Shown: positions 57,593-64,000 of the stretch, one piece after another
Layout: every line of letters starts with the position of its first letter
How positions within the stretch are numbered: position 1 is the stretch's first letter
Source: Streptomyces antibioticus
Lineage (GTDB): Bacteria > Actinomycetota > Actinomycetes > Streptomycetales > Streptomycetaceae
Direction of reading: 5' to 3'
Assembly: GCF_001514065.1 (NCBI RefSeq)
Contig: NZ_KQ948434.1
Coordinates: forward strand, 230,900-294,899
Length of the DNA stretch: 64,000 nt
Made by a program: the position numbers and the translations under genes
Notes under the pieces: model-generated
Seen by the model: the letters and a program-made list of their open reading frames with translations, nothing else
What the model was told of the DNA's origin: nothing
Database searches by the model: none

Positions 57593-58600
57593 TCAGCGGG
57601 AGCCCTTCGGGTCCAGCGCGTCCCGCACGCCGTCGCCGAAGAGGTTGAAGGCAAGAACGGTGATGAAGATCGCCACACCCGGGACCACCATGTAGGTGGG
57701 GTCCGACTTGTAGTAGTCGATCGCGTTCGAGAGCATCTGCCCCCAGGAGGCCGTGGGGGGCTTGACGCCCACGCCCAGGAAGCTGAGCGCTGCCTCGGTG
57801 AGGATGTTGGTGGGGATCATCATCGTCGTGTAGACGATGATCGGCGCGACCAGGTTGGGCAGCAGTTCCTTGAACAGGATGTAGAGCCGCCCGGCGCCGA
57901 GCGAGCGAGCCGCCTCGACGTATTCGCGCTCGCGCAGCGAGAGCGTCTGGCCGCGCACCACGCGTCCGATGTAGGGCCAGCCGAAGAAGCCGATGACGAG
58001 GATCATCACGAACAGGCGGACGCCCGTACCGGAGAGTCCCAGCATGTTGTTCGGCATGACGGAGACCAGCGCGATGATGAACAGCAGCTGCGGGAAGGCC
58101 AGCAGACCGTCCATGACCCGGCTGATGGCCGAGTCGACCCAGCCGCCGAAGAAGCCGGCCAGGACGCCCAGGACGGTGCCGATGATCACGGCCACGATCG
58201 CGGACAGGAAGCCGACGAGCAGCGAGATCCGGGCGCCGTAGACGATGCGCGCGAAGATGTCGCGGCCGTTGACGGGCTCGACGCCCAGCCAGTGGTCGCC
58301 GCTGATGCCGCCGAAGGACCCCTTGGGGGTGCCGAACAGCGGGTCGATCAGGTCCTTGTCGTTGTACGCGTTCGGGTCCTGCCCGTAGAGGCTGGTGATC
58401 ACGGGCGCGAGCAGCGCGACCGCGATGAGGAAGAGGACGACGATGCCGCCCGCGAGGGCGAGCTTGTCCCGCTTCAAACGCTCCCAGGCGATCCGGCCCA
58501 GGGAACGTCCCTGTACGGCCTTGACGCCGGCGTTGACCGCCGCTTCTTCGGCCGCGCTCGGGGCCGCTTCCGCGGTCGGCTCGTGCAATGGTGCCGTCAT
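57593..58600 (-). CDS. Dipeptide/oligopeptide ABC transporter permease DppC-like
   Basis: This 335-residue permease has an N-terminal cytoplasmic Ala/Glu-rich stretch, six helices, the WLGVEPVNGRDIFARIVYG motif near 108 and the coupling loop EYVEAARSLGAGRLYILFKE near 229. The final region FLGVGVKPPTASWGQMLSN is typical. ATG 58600 has AGGGG 10 bases upstream. It is the promoter-proximal gene of the five-gene operon, 69 bp before the binding-protein gene. Confidence 0.93.
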   Translation of the reverse strand: MTAPLHEPTAEAAPSAAEEAAVNAGVKAVQGRSLGRIAWERLKRDKLALAGGIVVLFLIAVALLAPVITSLYGQDPNAYNDKDLIDPLFGTPKGSFGGISGDHWLGVEPVNGRDIFARIVYGARISLLVGFLSAIVAVIIGTVLGVLAGFFGGWVDSAISRVMDGLLAFPQLLFIIALVSVMPNNMLGLSGTGVRLFVMILVIGFFGWPYIGRVVRGQTLSLREREYVEAARSLGAGRLYILFKELLPNLVAPIIVYTTMMIPTNILTEAALSFLGVGVKPPTASWGQMLSNAIDYYKSDPTYMVVPGVAIFITVLAFNLFGDGVRDALDPKGSR

Positions 58601-58914
58601 CTGGCAGGGACCCCTCTCAACCGGCGGTAGCCGGCCCGCACTTGCCGCTGTAGCGGCGTGATCAGTCCGTCGTACACAGGGGCGAACCCACCCCCTGGTG
58701 CGGGAGTCTTCAACGCTTTGGCGATCTGTTGCCAGACTTGACGAGGAAAGGATGCATAAACGTGATGCGGGCTGCAGGGTTCCGTTATCCGGACAGCGGG
58801 TAACAGCCGCCGGACGCAAGCCAGTTGGGGCAATACGGACCTCACGGGGCCTTCCGCCCTCATCTACGCGCGCAGACACACTGCCGTAACACGGAAGTCT
58901 GTGAACGGTACTCC
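58601..58914. other. 314-bp intergenic region, dpp promoter area
   Basis: This gap separates the dpp operon from the SseB-like gene on the same strand. It must hold the dpp promoter and the end of the SseB transcript. An AT-richer patch (ATGCATAAACGTGAT near 58749-58765) is the best promoter candidate, but no convincing -35/-10 pair, terminator or RNA element was seen. A frame covering most of it lacks codon bias and was rejected. Confidence 0.5.
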
Positions 58915-59709
58915 TCAGTAACCGCCGGGTGCCGGAGGGTAGCCGTACCCGGCCGCGGGAGCCTGCGCCGGGGCCGCGTGCGCCTCTCGGTCGTAGAAGG
59001 GGCGGGCGCCGGCCCGCATCCACATCGCGACCGGGTCGTACTCGTCGGACATGGCGACCGTCGACACCGGCAGCCCGTCCGGGACGGCGCCGATGGACTG
59101 CTGCATCATCGCGCGCACCGAGTCCACCGCGGGCGGGCTGGTGTCGTAGACGTCGAGACCGATGGCGAGGTACGGCGCCCCGAGCGCGGGCTGCACCCAG
59201 GCGCGGCGCAGCGAGCGGACGGCCGGGGTACGGTGGGCGTTCTGCGCGATCAGGGCGTAGAACTGCGGGATCTCGATACCGGGTTCCGACAGGCGCAGGG
59301 GGCCGGCGGGCTGACGCTCCAGACCGGTGGCGATCCGGCGCAGGTCGAGCCAGGGGATGCCGACGCCGCCGCCGGGGGCGTGCGGGTTGAGCCAGAGACC
59401 GTAGTGGTCGGGGTAGAGGGTGCGCGCCACGTCGACGCCGTCGACGACCTCGTAGGAGCGGTTCCAGCCGCTCGCCGAGAGTTCCTGGGCGGAGGTGACG
59501 CAGGGCGCGTAGCCGAAGCCGTCGACCTCCATGTTCCCGTACTGGGCGTCCGGGGAGCCCGCCTGGCCGTGCCAGAGGAGCATCCAGACCTGGCCGGAGG
59601 AGGGGGTGGCGAGGGCGCGGAGGAGTGCCTCGTAGGCGTCGTAGCGCCCCGGCGTCACCTGGCGCAGCATGTGCTCGACCGTGCCGGTCGCTGTGCCGCT
59701 CGCGCTCAC
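58915..59709 (-). CDS. SseB C-terminal-domain protein (enhanced serine sensitivity family), copy 1
   Basis: This 264-residue protein has the SseB-type layout: an N-terminal region Y-D-A-Y-E-A-L-L-R-A-L-A with L-L-W-H-G-Q, and a C-terminal SseB_C domain ending D-P-V-A-M-W-M-R-A-G-A-R-P-F-Y, plus a Pro/Gly/Tyr-rich tail. GTG 59709 is chosen over upstream starts because AAGGGG lies 12 bases before it and VSASGTATGTVEHML fits relatives. SseB is linked by name to serine tolerance; mechanism unknown. Confidence 0.82.
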   Translation of the reverse strand: MSASGTATGTVEHMLRQVTPGRYDAYEALLRALATPSSGQVWMLLWHGQAGSPDAQYGNMEVDGFGYAPCVTSAQELSASGWNRSYEVVDGVDVARTLYPDHYGLWLNPHAPGGGVGIPWLDLRRIATGLERQPAGPLRLSEPGIEIPQFYALIAQNAHRTPAVRSLRRAWVQPALGAPYLAIGLDVYDTSPPAVDSVRAMMQQSIGAVPDGLPVSTVAMSDEYDPVAMWMRAGARPFYDREAHAAPAQAPAAGYGYPPAPGGY

Positions 59710-59836
59710 CTTGTATTCGCCCCTTCGGGAAAGTTGCGTAGTCGGAAACAGCTTAAGCGTTGGGAGCTCGGGGCTTGCGGTGGTCGGGCGGGCTGCGAGC
59801 CGGTGGGGGTCGGTCACACCTCCGGGGCGGCGATCC

Positions 59837-60616
59837 CTACGCCTGATGGAAGGGGCGGACCGTCTCCCGCATCCAATGGCCCACCGGGTCGTCCGCCACG
59901 TCCAGCAGGACCAGGTTCACCGGCCACTGCACCGGGGCCCGGCCCAGGGCCCTGCCCAGCGCGTCCATCGGGAGGGTACGCAAATCGCCCTCCCATGAGG
60001 AGAGTTCCACGCCCACGAACAGCACGGGGTCGGCCGTCTCGATCGCGGCGAGGCAGCGGCGGGCCGTCCGGACGACTCCCGTCGCGGCGAACTCGGCGGA
60101 GGCGGCGGCGAGGAAGTCCACCGGGTCGTCCTGCCAGTCGGGCTCGTAGAGCTTGACCCGGCCGCCGCTGCTGGGGCCGTCCAGCGGGGTCCGGCCGCCC
60201 CGGCACAGGTCCGCCACGGCGGGCGGCGGGAGCGGGACGCCGACCACGCCGTCCGGGTTCAGGGCGATGCCGACCTGCGGCGGGAGGCCGCGCGCGAACT
60301 CCACCGCCGGGGCGATCGTGTACGCCATGTGCGCCCCGGCGACCTGGCGGAACTGTTCCTCGGAGCTGAAGACCGGGACGTAGGCCTGGCCCTCGATCTG
60401 GAGGGTGGGCAGGTCGAGCGGGCCGGTGTGGGCGCCGCCGCCGTTCGGCAGCGGGACCCAGACGAAGCTGCGGCCGAGGACCTCGATGATCCGGCCGCCG
60501 GCGCCGGGCACGCCGAGGGCGGCCGAGAGCACCTCCTCCAGCTCGTTGCCGGGCCATCCGCCGCCGTGCGGATGAGGGTGCGCCTGTGCCGGGAAGTCCT
60601 GTGCCGGGAAGTCCAT
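59837..60616 (-). CDS. SseB-family protein, copy 2
   Basis: This 259-residue paralogue of its downstream neighbour has a His/Pro/Gly-rich start, the SseB N-terminal strand region (N-E-L-E-E-V-L-S-A-A-L; F-V-W-V-P-L-P) and an SseB_C ending D-P-V-G-H-W-M-R-E-T-V-R-P-F. The C-terminal pattern W-M-R-x-x-x-R-P-F is shared by both copies. It lies 127 bp upstream of copy 1 on the same strand, so they are probably co-transcribed. Its name-based role, serine tolerance, fits the glycine/serine genes next door. Confidence 0.84.
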   Translation of the reverse strand: MDFPAQDFPAQAHPHPHGGGWPGNELEEVLSAALGVPGAGGRIIEVLGRSFVWVPLPNGGGAHTGPLDLPTLQIEGQAYVPVFSSEEQFRQVAGAHMAYTIAPAVEFARGLPPQVGIALNPDGVVGVPLPPPAVADLCRGGRTPLDGPSSGGRVKLYEPDWQDDPVDFLAAASAEFAATGVVRTARRCLAAIETADPVLFVGVELSSWEGDLRTLPMDALGRALGRAPVQWPVNLVLLDVADDPVGHWMRETVRPFHQA

Positions 60617-60691
60617 CTGTCCGTCCGCCTGCCGAGTACCGCTGATGTGGCTGAAAGGCTAACGGGTGCGGGCCGCTGGGCGCCCTGGTCG

Positions 60692-61354
60692 TCAGCCCGT
60701 GAACCCGATCCGGCGCAGGGCGTCCGCCGCCTCCCGGTCCAGGAGCACCGCCGAGCCCACGCCCTGCGGCAGTTCGCCCTTCTCCACGGAACGGATCAGG
60801 CGGGCGGCCGCCGTGCGGTGACGGAGGAAGGCGTAGCGCGAGACGCCCCGGCCGCGCTCGCGCTGGCCCTGCCGGGCGGTGTCCGCGGTGACGTCGAGCA
60901 GCAGCAGGTGCAGGGTGCCGCCGCGGCGGTGGGCCGCGCGGGCCAGCCAGCCGCGCACCCAGGACTGGGTGCCGCAGTCGTGCACCACGACCCCTTGGCC
61001 GGAGCGCAGGGCGCGGTACAGGCCGAGGTAGTGGGCGGCGCGGACGAGGGGGCGGTAGACCGCGTACGGCAGGAGGCGGGGCGCTCGGGCGTCCCAGCGG
61101 TCGCGGGTGTCCTGGGAGTCGATCCGGATGCCCTTGACGGCGCGTCGCATCAGGGTGGACTTGCCGCTGCCGGGCAGGCCGGTGATCACGACCAGGTCGT
61201 CGGGGGCGAAGAGCAGGGCGTGCGGGCTGTGGCCGGCACGGTCGCGCAGGTCGCGGACGACCGGCTGCGGTGCGCAGGTTTCCTGGGCCGGAGCTGCCGG
61301 CTGCGCGGGCAGCGCGACGGCCGAGGTGGTGGCGTACGCAGTGGGCCTGTTCAC
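60692..61354 (-). CDS. Small P-loop NTPase, kinase-like
   Basis: This 220-residue protein has Walker A VVITGLPGSGKSTLMRRA near 53 and an Asp/Thr-rich second strand (G-I-R-I-D-S-Q-D-T), with L-L-L-D-V-T-A-D-T-A-R-Q-G-Q later, a layout seen in AAA_33 / zeta-toxin and nucleoside or polynucleotide kinases. The substrate is unknown. GTG 61354 follows GGAGGAGG by 9 bases; the open frame upstream is a shadow. It is divergent from gcvT and begins 437 bp from it. Confidence 0.83.
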   Translation of the reverse strand: MNRPTAYATTSAVALPAQPAAPAQETCAPQPVVRDLRDRAGHSPHALLFAPDDLVVITGLPGSGKSTLMRRAVKGIRIDSQDTRDRWDARAPRLLPYAVYRPLVRAAHYLGLYRALRSGQGVVVHDCGTQSWVRGWLARAAHRRGGTLHLLLLDVTADTARQGQRERGRGVSRYAFLRHRTAAARLIRSVEKGELPQGVGSAVLLDREAADALRRIGFTG

Positions 61355-61466
61355 CGTGATCGTCCTCCTCCGGGTTCGAGGGGTTCCCCTCCCCACCGAG
61401 CGTAAAGAGAAGGTAATGAGGTGTCTCTCTTGTTTTGGTGCTCGTCCTGCCACAAGCCAGTTACAA

Positions 61467-61488
61467 AGGGCCGCACCGATGCGGCCCT
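61467..61488. terminator. Perfect hairpin between the P-loop gene and the glycine riboswitch
   Basis: AGGGCCGCA-CCGA-TGCGGCCCT is a 9-bp stem with a four-base loop. On the minus strand it is followed by TTTGTAA, like a weak terminator; on the plus strand no T run follows. It is 113 bp before the P-loop gene start, so it could end an antisense transcript, attenuate that gene, or be an operator. Confidence 0.45.
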
Positions 61489-61548
61489 GCCGTCGATGCC
61501 CGATGCGTGCAATGATGTCCGCGCCAACTGCATACCGGCCGTTCGAAT

Positions 61549-61746
61549 CCGCGCGGGAGAGTCCCCAGCAGCATGTCTGGTCGCTGGGGCGCCGAAGGAG
61601 CAAGTCCCTCCCTTGAATCTCTCAGGCCCCGTTACCGCGCGGGCGAGGCACATCTGAAAAGCGAGCCGCCCTCCGGTGGCTCCACCCAAGGTGCAAGTCA
61701 TGTCCCCTGCGGTCATGGCGAACCTCTCAGGTTCCGATGACAGATG
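61549..61746 (+). promoter_or_regulatory. Tandem glycine riboswitch of the gcvT operon
   Basis: Two glycine aptamers lie in series. Aptamer 1 spans 61549-61642: the P1 arms are the self-complementary octamer CCGCGCGG at both ends, and the core holds GCCGAAGGAGCAA and CTCTCAGGC. Aptamer 2 spans 61651-61746: P1 arms are CATCTG and CAGATG, and it holds CCAAGGTGCAA and CTCTCAGG. Such dimers sense excess glycine and in Streptomyces are reported to switch on the cleavage system. GATGGGGAGG follows, then the ATG 45 bp later. I see no intrinsic terminator, so translational control or Rho is possible. Confidence 0.92.
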
Positions 61747-61790
61747 GGGAGGAACGACCTCGCCGTCATGCCTTGGGAGACATCCGTCCG

Positions 61791-62924
61791 ATGAGCAGCA
61801 CTCACCCCCGCCTTACCGCGCTCGACGCCCTGCATCGTGCGCTCGGCGCGACGATGACCGACTTCGCCGGCTGGGACATGCCCCTGCGCTACGGCTCCGA
61901 GCGCGACGAACACAACGCCGTGCGCACGAAGGCCGGGCTCTTCGACCTCTCCCACATGGGGGAGATCACGGTGACCGGGCCGCAGGCGGCCGCCCTGCTG
62001 AACTTCGCCCTCGTCGGCAACATCGCCTCCGTCGGCGTCGGCCGCGCCCGCTACACCATGATCTGCCGCGAGGACGGCGGCATCCTCGACGACTTGATCG
62101 TCTACCGGCTCGAAGAGACCGAGGCCGCTTCTTCTGAATACCTGGTCGTCGCCAACGCCTCCAACGCCCAGGTGGTGCTGGACGCCCTCGTCGAGCGCTC
62201 GGCCGGCTTCGACGCCGAGGTCCGCGACGACCGCGACGCCTACGCGCTGATCGCCGTCCAGGGCCCCGAGTCCCCCGGCATCCTCGCCTCCCTCACCGAC
62301 GCCGACCTCGACGGCCTGAAGTACTACGCCGGGCTGCCCGGCACGGTCGCGGGCGTCCCGGCGCTGATCGCCCGCACCGGCTACACCGGCGAGGACGGCT
62401 TCGAGCTGTTCGTGAAGCCCGAGCACGCCGTCGAGCTGTGGCAGGCCCTGACCAAGGCGGGCGAGGGCGTCGGCCTGGTCCCGTGCGGGCTGTCCTGCCG
62501 GGACACGCTCCGCCTGGAGGCGGGCATGCCGCTGTACGGGCACGAGCTGAACACCTCGCTCACCCCCTTCGACGCCGGGCTCGGCCGGGTGGTGAAATTC
62601 GAGAAGGAGGGGGACTTCGTGGGCCGCGAGGCGCTCACCGAGGCCGCCGCCCGCGCCGAGACCGCGCCGCCGCGCGTCCTCGTCGGCCTCATTGCCGAGG
62701 GCCGCCGCGTCCCGCGCGCCGGGTACGCCGTCGTCGCCGACGGCCGGGTGATCGGCGAGGTCACCTCCGGCGCCCCCTCGCCCACGCTGGGCAAGCCGAT
62801 CGCGATGGCGTACGTCGACGCCGCGCACGCCGCGCCGGGCACCTCCGGTGTCGGGGTGGACATCCGGGGCAGCCACGAGCCGTACGAGGTCGTGGCGCTG
62901 CCCTTCTACAAGCGTCAGAAGTAG
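61791..62924 (+). CDS. gcvT: Glycine cleavage system T protein (aminomethyltransferase)
   Basis: This 377-residue protein transfers the methylene carbon from aminomethyl-lipoate on GcvH to tetrahydrofolate and releases ammonia. Motifs include [20 protein letters not shown] near 24, catalytic Asp in FDLSHMGEI, and the folate site region [13 protein letters not shown] near 200. ATG 61791 lies 45 bp after the riboswitch with GGGAG upstream. It is followed by gcvH with 98 bp between. Confidence 0.96.
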   Translation: MSSTHPRLTALDALHRALGATMTDFAGWDMPLRYGSERDEHNAVRTKAGLFDLSHMGEITVTGPQAAALLNFALVGNIASVGVGRARYTMICREDGGILDDLIVYRLEETEAASSEYLVVANASNAQVVLDALVERSAGFDAEVRDDRDAYALIAVQGPESPGILASLTDADLDGLKYYAGLPGTVAGVPALIARTGYTGEDGFELFVKPEHAVELWQALTKAGEGVGLVPCGLSCRDTLRLEAGMPLYGHELNTSLTPFDAGLGRVVKFEKEGDFVGREALTEAAARAETAPPRVLVGLIAEGRRVPRAGYAVVADGRVIGEVTSGAPSPTLGKPIAMAYVDAAHAAPGTSGVGVDIRGSHEPYEVVALPFYKRQK

Positions 62925-63022
62925 CCGCCGTAGGTGATGCTGAGCACACGGACGCTGCTCACGCACGCCTTCCGCAGTCCCCCATTCATCAGCAGTCCCC
63001 CGCGTACAGGAGAATTCAGGCC

Positions 63023-63400
63023 ATGAGCAACCCCCAGCAGCTGCGCTACAGCAAGGAGCACGAGTGGCTGTCGGGCGCCGAGGACGGCGTCTCGACGGTC
63101 GGCATCACGGAGCACGCGGCGAACGCGCTCGGCGATGTCGTCTTCGTCCAGCTCCCGGAGGTCGGTGACACGGTGACCGCGGGCGAGACCTGTGGCGAGC
63201 TGGAGTCGACCAAGTCGGTCAGCGACCTGTACTCCCCTGTCTCCGGTGAGGTCACCGAGGTCAACGAGGACGTCGTCAACGACCCGTCGCTGGTGAACTC
63301 CGCCCCCTTCGAGGGCGGCTGGCTGTTCAAGGTACGCATCGCGGAGGAGCCGGCCGACCTGCTCTCCGCCGACGAGTACACCGCCTTTTCCGCCGGCTGA
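63023..63400 (+). CDS. gcvH: Glycine cleavage system H protein (lipoyl carrier)
   Basis: This 125-residue protein carries the lipoyl arm that shuttles the aminomethyl group between the P, T and L proteins. The lipoylated Lys is in [14 protein letters not shown] near 64, with the flanking [12 protein letters not shown] and N-x-x-P-x-L-V-N-x-x-P motifs. AGGAGA lies about 9 bases before ATG 63023. It shares the riboswitch-controlled transcript with gcvT and glyA. Confidence 0.96.
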   Translation: MSNPQQLRYSKEHEWLSGAEDGVSTVGITEHAANALGDVVFVQLPEVGDTVTAGETCGELESTKSVSDLYSPVSGEVTEVNEDVVNDPSLVNSAPFEGGWLFKVRIAEEPADLLSADEYTAFSAG

Positions 63401-63415
63401 GGAGTCGTACACCTG

Positions 63416-64000
63416 ATGTCCGCACTGAACACGCCCCTGCACGAGCTCGACCCGGAGATCGCCGCCGCGGTCGACGCCGAGCTCGGCCGTCAGCAGTCCA
63501 CCCTCGAGATGATCGCCTCGGAGAACTTCGCTCCGCTCGCGGTCATGGAGGCGCAGGGCTCGGTCCTGACCAACAAGTACGCCGAGGGCTACCCGGGCCG
63601 GCGCTACTACGGCGGCTGCGAGCACGTCGACGTCGCCGAGCAGATCGCCATCGACCGGATCAAGGAGCTGTTCGGCGCCGAGTACGCCAACGTCCAGCCC
63701 CACTCCGGCGCCTCCGCCAACCAGGCCGCGCTGTTCGCGCTGGCCTCCCCCGGCGACACGATCCTCGGCCTGGACCTGGCGCACGGCGGCCACCTCACCC
63801 ACGGCATGCGCCTGAACTTCTCCGGCAAGCAGTTCAACGTGGTCGCCTACCACGTGGACGACGCCGGTCTGGTCGACATGGCCGAGGTCGAGCGCCTCGC
63901 CAAGGAGCACCGCCCGAAGGTGATCATCGCCGGGTGGTCGGCGTACCCGCGGCAGCTGGACTTCGCGGAGTTCCGCCGCATCGCCGACGAGGTCGAGGCC
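63416..64000 (+). CDS. glyA: Serine hydroxymethyltransferase, 3' part outside the window
   Basis: This enzyme interconverts serine and glycine with tetrahydrofolate and PLP. The first 195 residues are present: [17 protein letters not shown] near 35, [17 protein letters not shown] near 55, and [14 protein letters not shown] near 100. The PLP lysine lies beyond the window. ATG 63416 is 15 bp after the gcvH stop, so it is in the same operon; GGAGT is 12 bases before it. A normal protein is about 420 residues. Confidence 0.95.
   Translation, partial: MSALNTPLHELDPEIAAAVDAELGRQQSTLEMIASENFAPLAVMEAQGSVLTNKYAEGYPGRRYYGGCEHVDVAEQIAIDRIKELFGAEYANVQPHSGASANQAALFALASPGDTILGLDLAHGGHLTHGMRLNFSGKQFNVVAYHVDDAGLVDMAEVERLAKEHRPKVIIAGWSAYPRQLDFAEFRRIADEVEA

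Noticed and set aside
58597-58863. An 88-codon minus-strand frame covering the dpp promoter region
   Set aside because: It lacks codon bias, overlaps the DppC start and has no recognisable features.

Overview
The window is high-GC actinobacterial chromosome, almost certainly Streptomyces. Third codon positions are strongly G/C, GTG and TTG starts are common, and the gene order serA-ilvC-ilvN-ilvB, gatB-gatA-gatC, ligA, mnmA, gcvT-gcvH-glyA matches my memory of one core segment of the S. coelicolor chromosome (roughly SCO5470 to SCO5520). No tRNA, rRNA, prophage, insertion sequence or CRISPR array was seen. Most of the window is conserved core with small lineage-variable genes between blocks.

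Bases 1-10,000: the end of a PucR/CdaR-type regulator, then a four-gene peptide/nickel-type ABC importer (lipoprotein, one fused two-domain permease, two ATPases) behind a Fur/Zur-like box. Next come a divergent TetR/MFS efflux pair with a repeated operator and an apparently leaderless promoter, and serA. Bases 10,000-21,500: the branched-chain amino acid genes ilvB-ilvN-ilvC on the minus strand behind a leader peptide and attenuator, a membrane PAS-GGDEF-EAL protein with a degenerate EAL half, a 2-hydroxyacid dehydrogenase, an aldo/keto reductase, a degenerate 35-bp tandem-repeat array of about 590 bp, and a PQQ-type sugar dehydrogenase lipoprotein.

Bases 21,500-30,000: a LAL-type LuxR regulator translationally coupled to a 61-residue protein, membrane proteins, a GNAT enzyme, an MMPL transporter and a methyltransferase. 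Bases 30,000-40,000: the gatC-gatA-gatB amidotransferase operon (with a small membrane protein gene between gatA and gatB), an RmdB-like GGDEF-EAL protein, ligA and a MetE-like single-domain protein. Bases 40,000-52,200: SDR, LOG-family protein, DUF427 protein, hydrolase, the tRNA-thiolation gene mnmA beside a secreted amidase and a cysteine desulfurase, a TetR regulator, a frameshifted WYL regulator, a thioesterase, a membrane esterase, a TRIC/UPF0126 channel and a secreted M1 aminopeptidase.

Bases 52,200-64,000: a complete dipeptide/oligopeptide ABC importer operon (permease C, binding protein, permease B, two ATPases), two tandem SseB paralogues, a small P-loop kinase, and a tandem glycine riboswitch controlling gcvT-gcvH, with glyA running off the end. 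The last block groups glycine cleavage, glycine-serine interconversion and serine-tolerance genes.

The observations most worth following up are the repeat array at 19,367-19,955, the metal-box importer at 1,222-6,109, the near-perfect 25-bp palindrome at 50,715-50,739, the 13-bp phased repeats at 6,691-6,742, the dispersed repeat inside the second dipeptide ATPase gene at 52,311-52,340, and the frameshifted WYL regulator. All function calls are from reading the sequence and recalling families; no searches were run.
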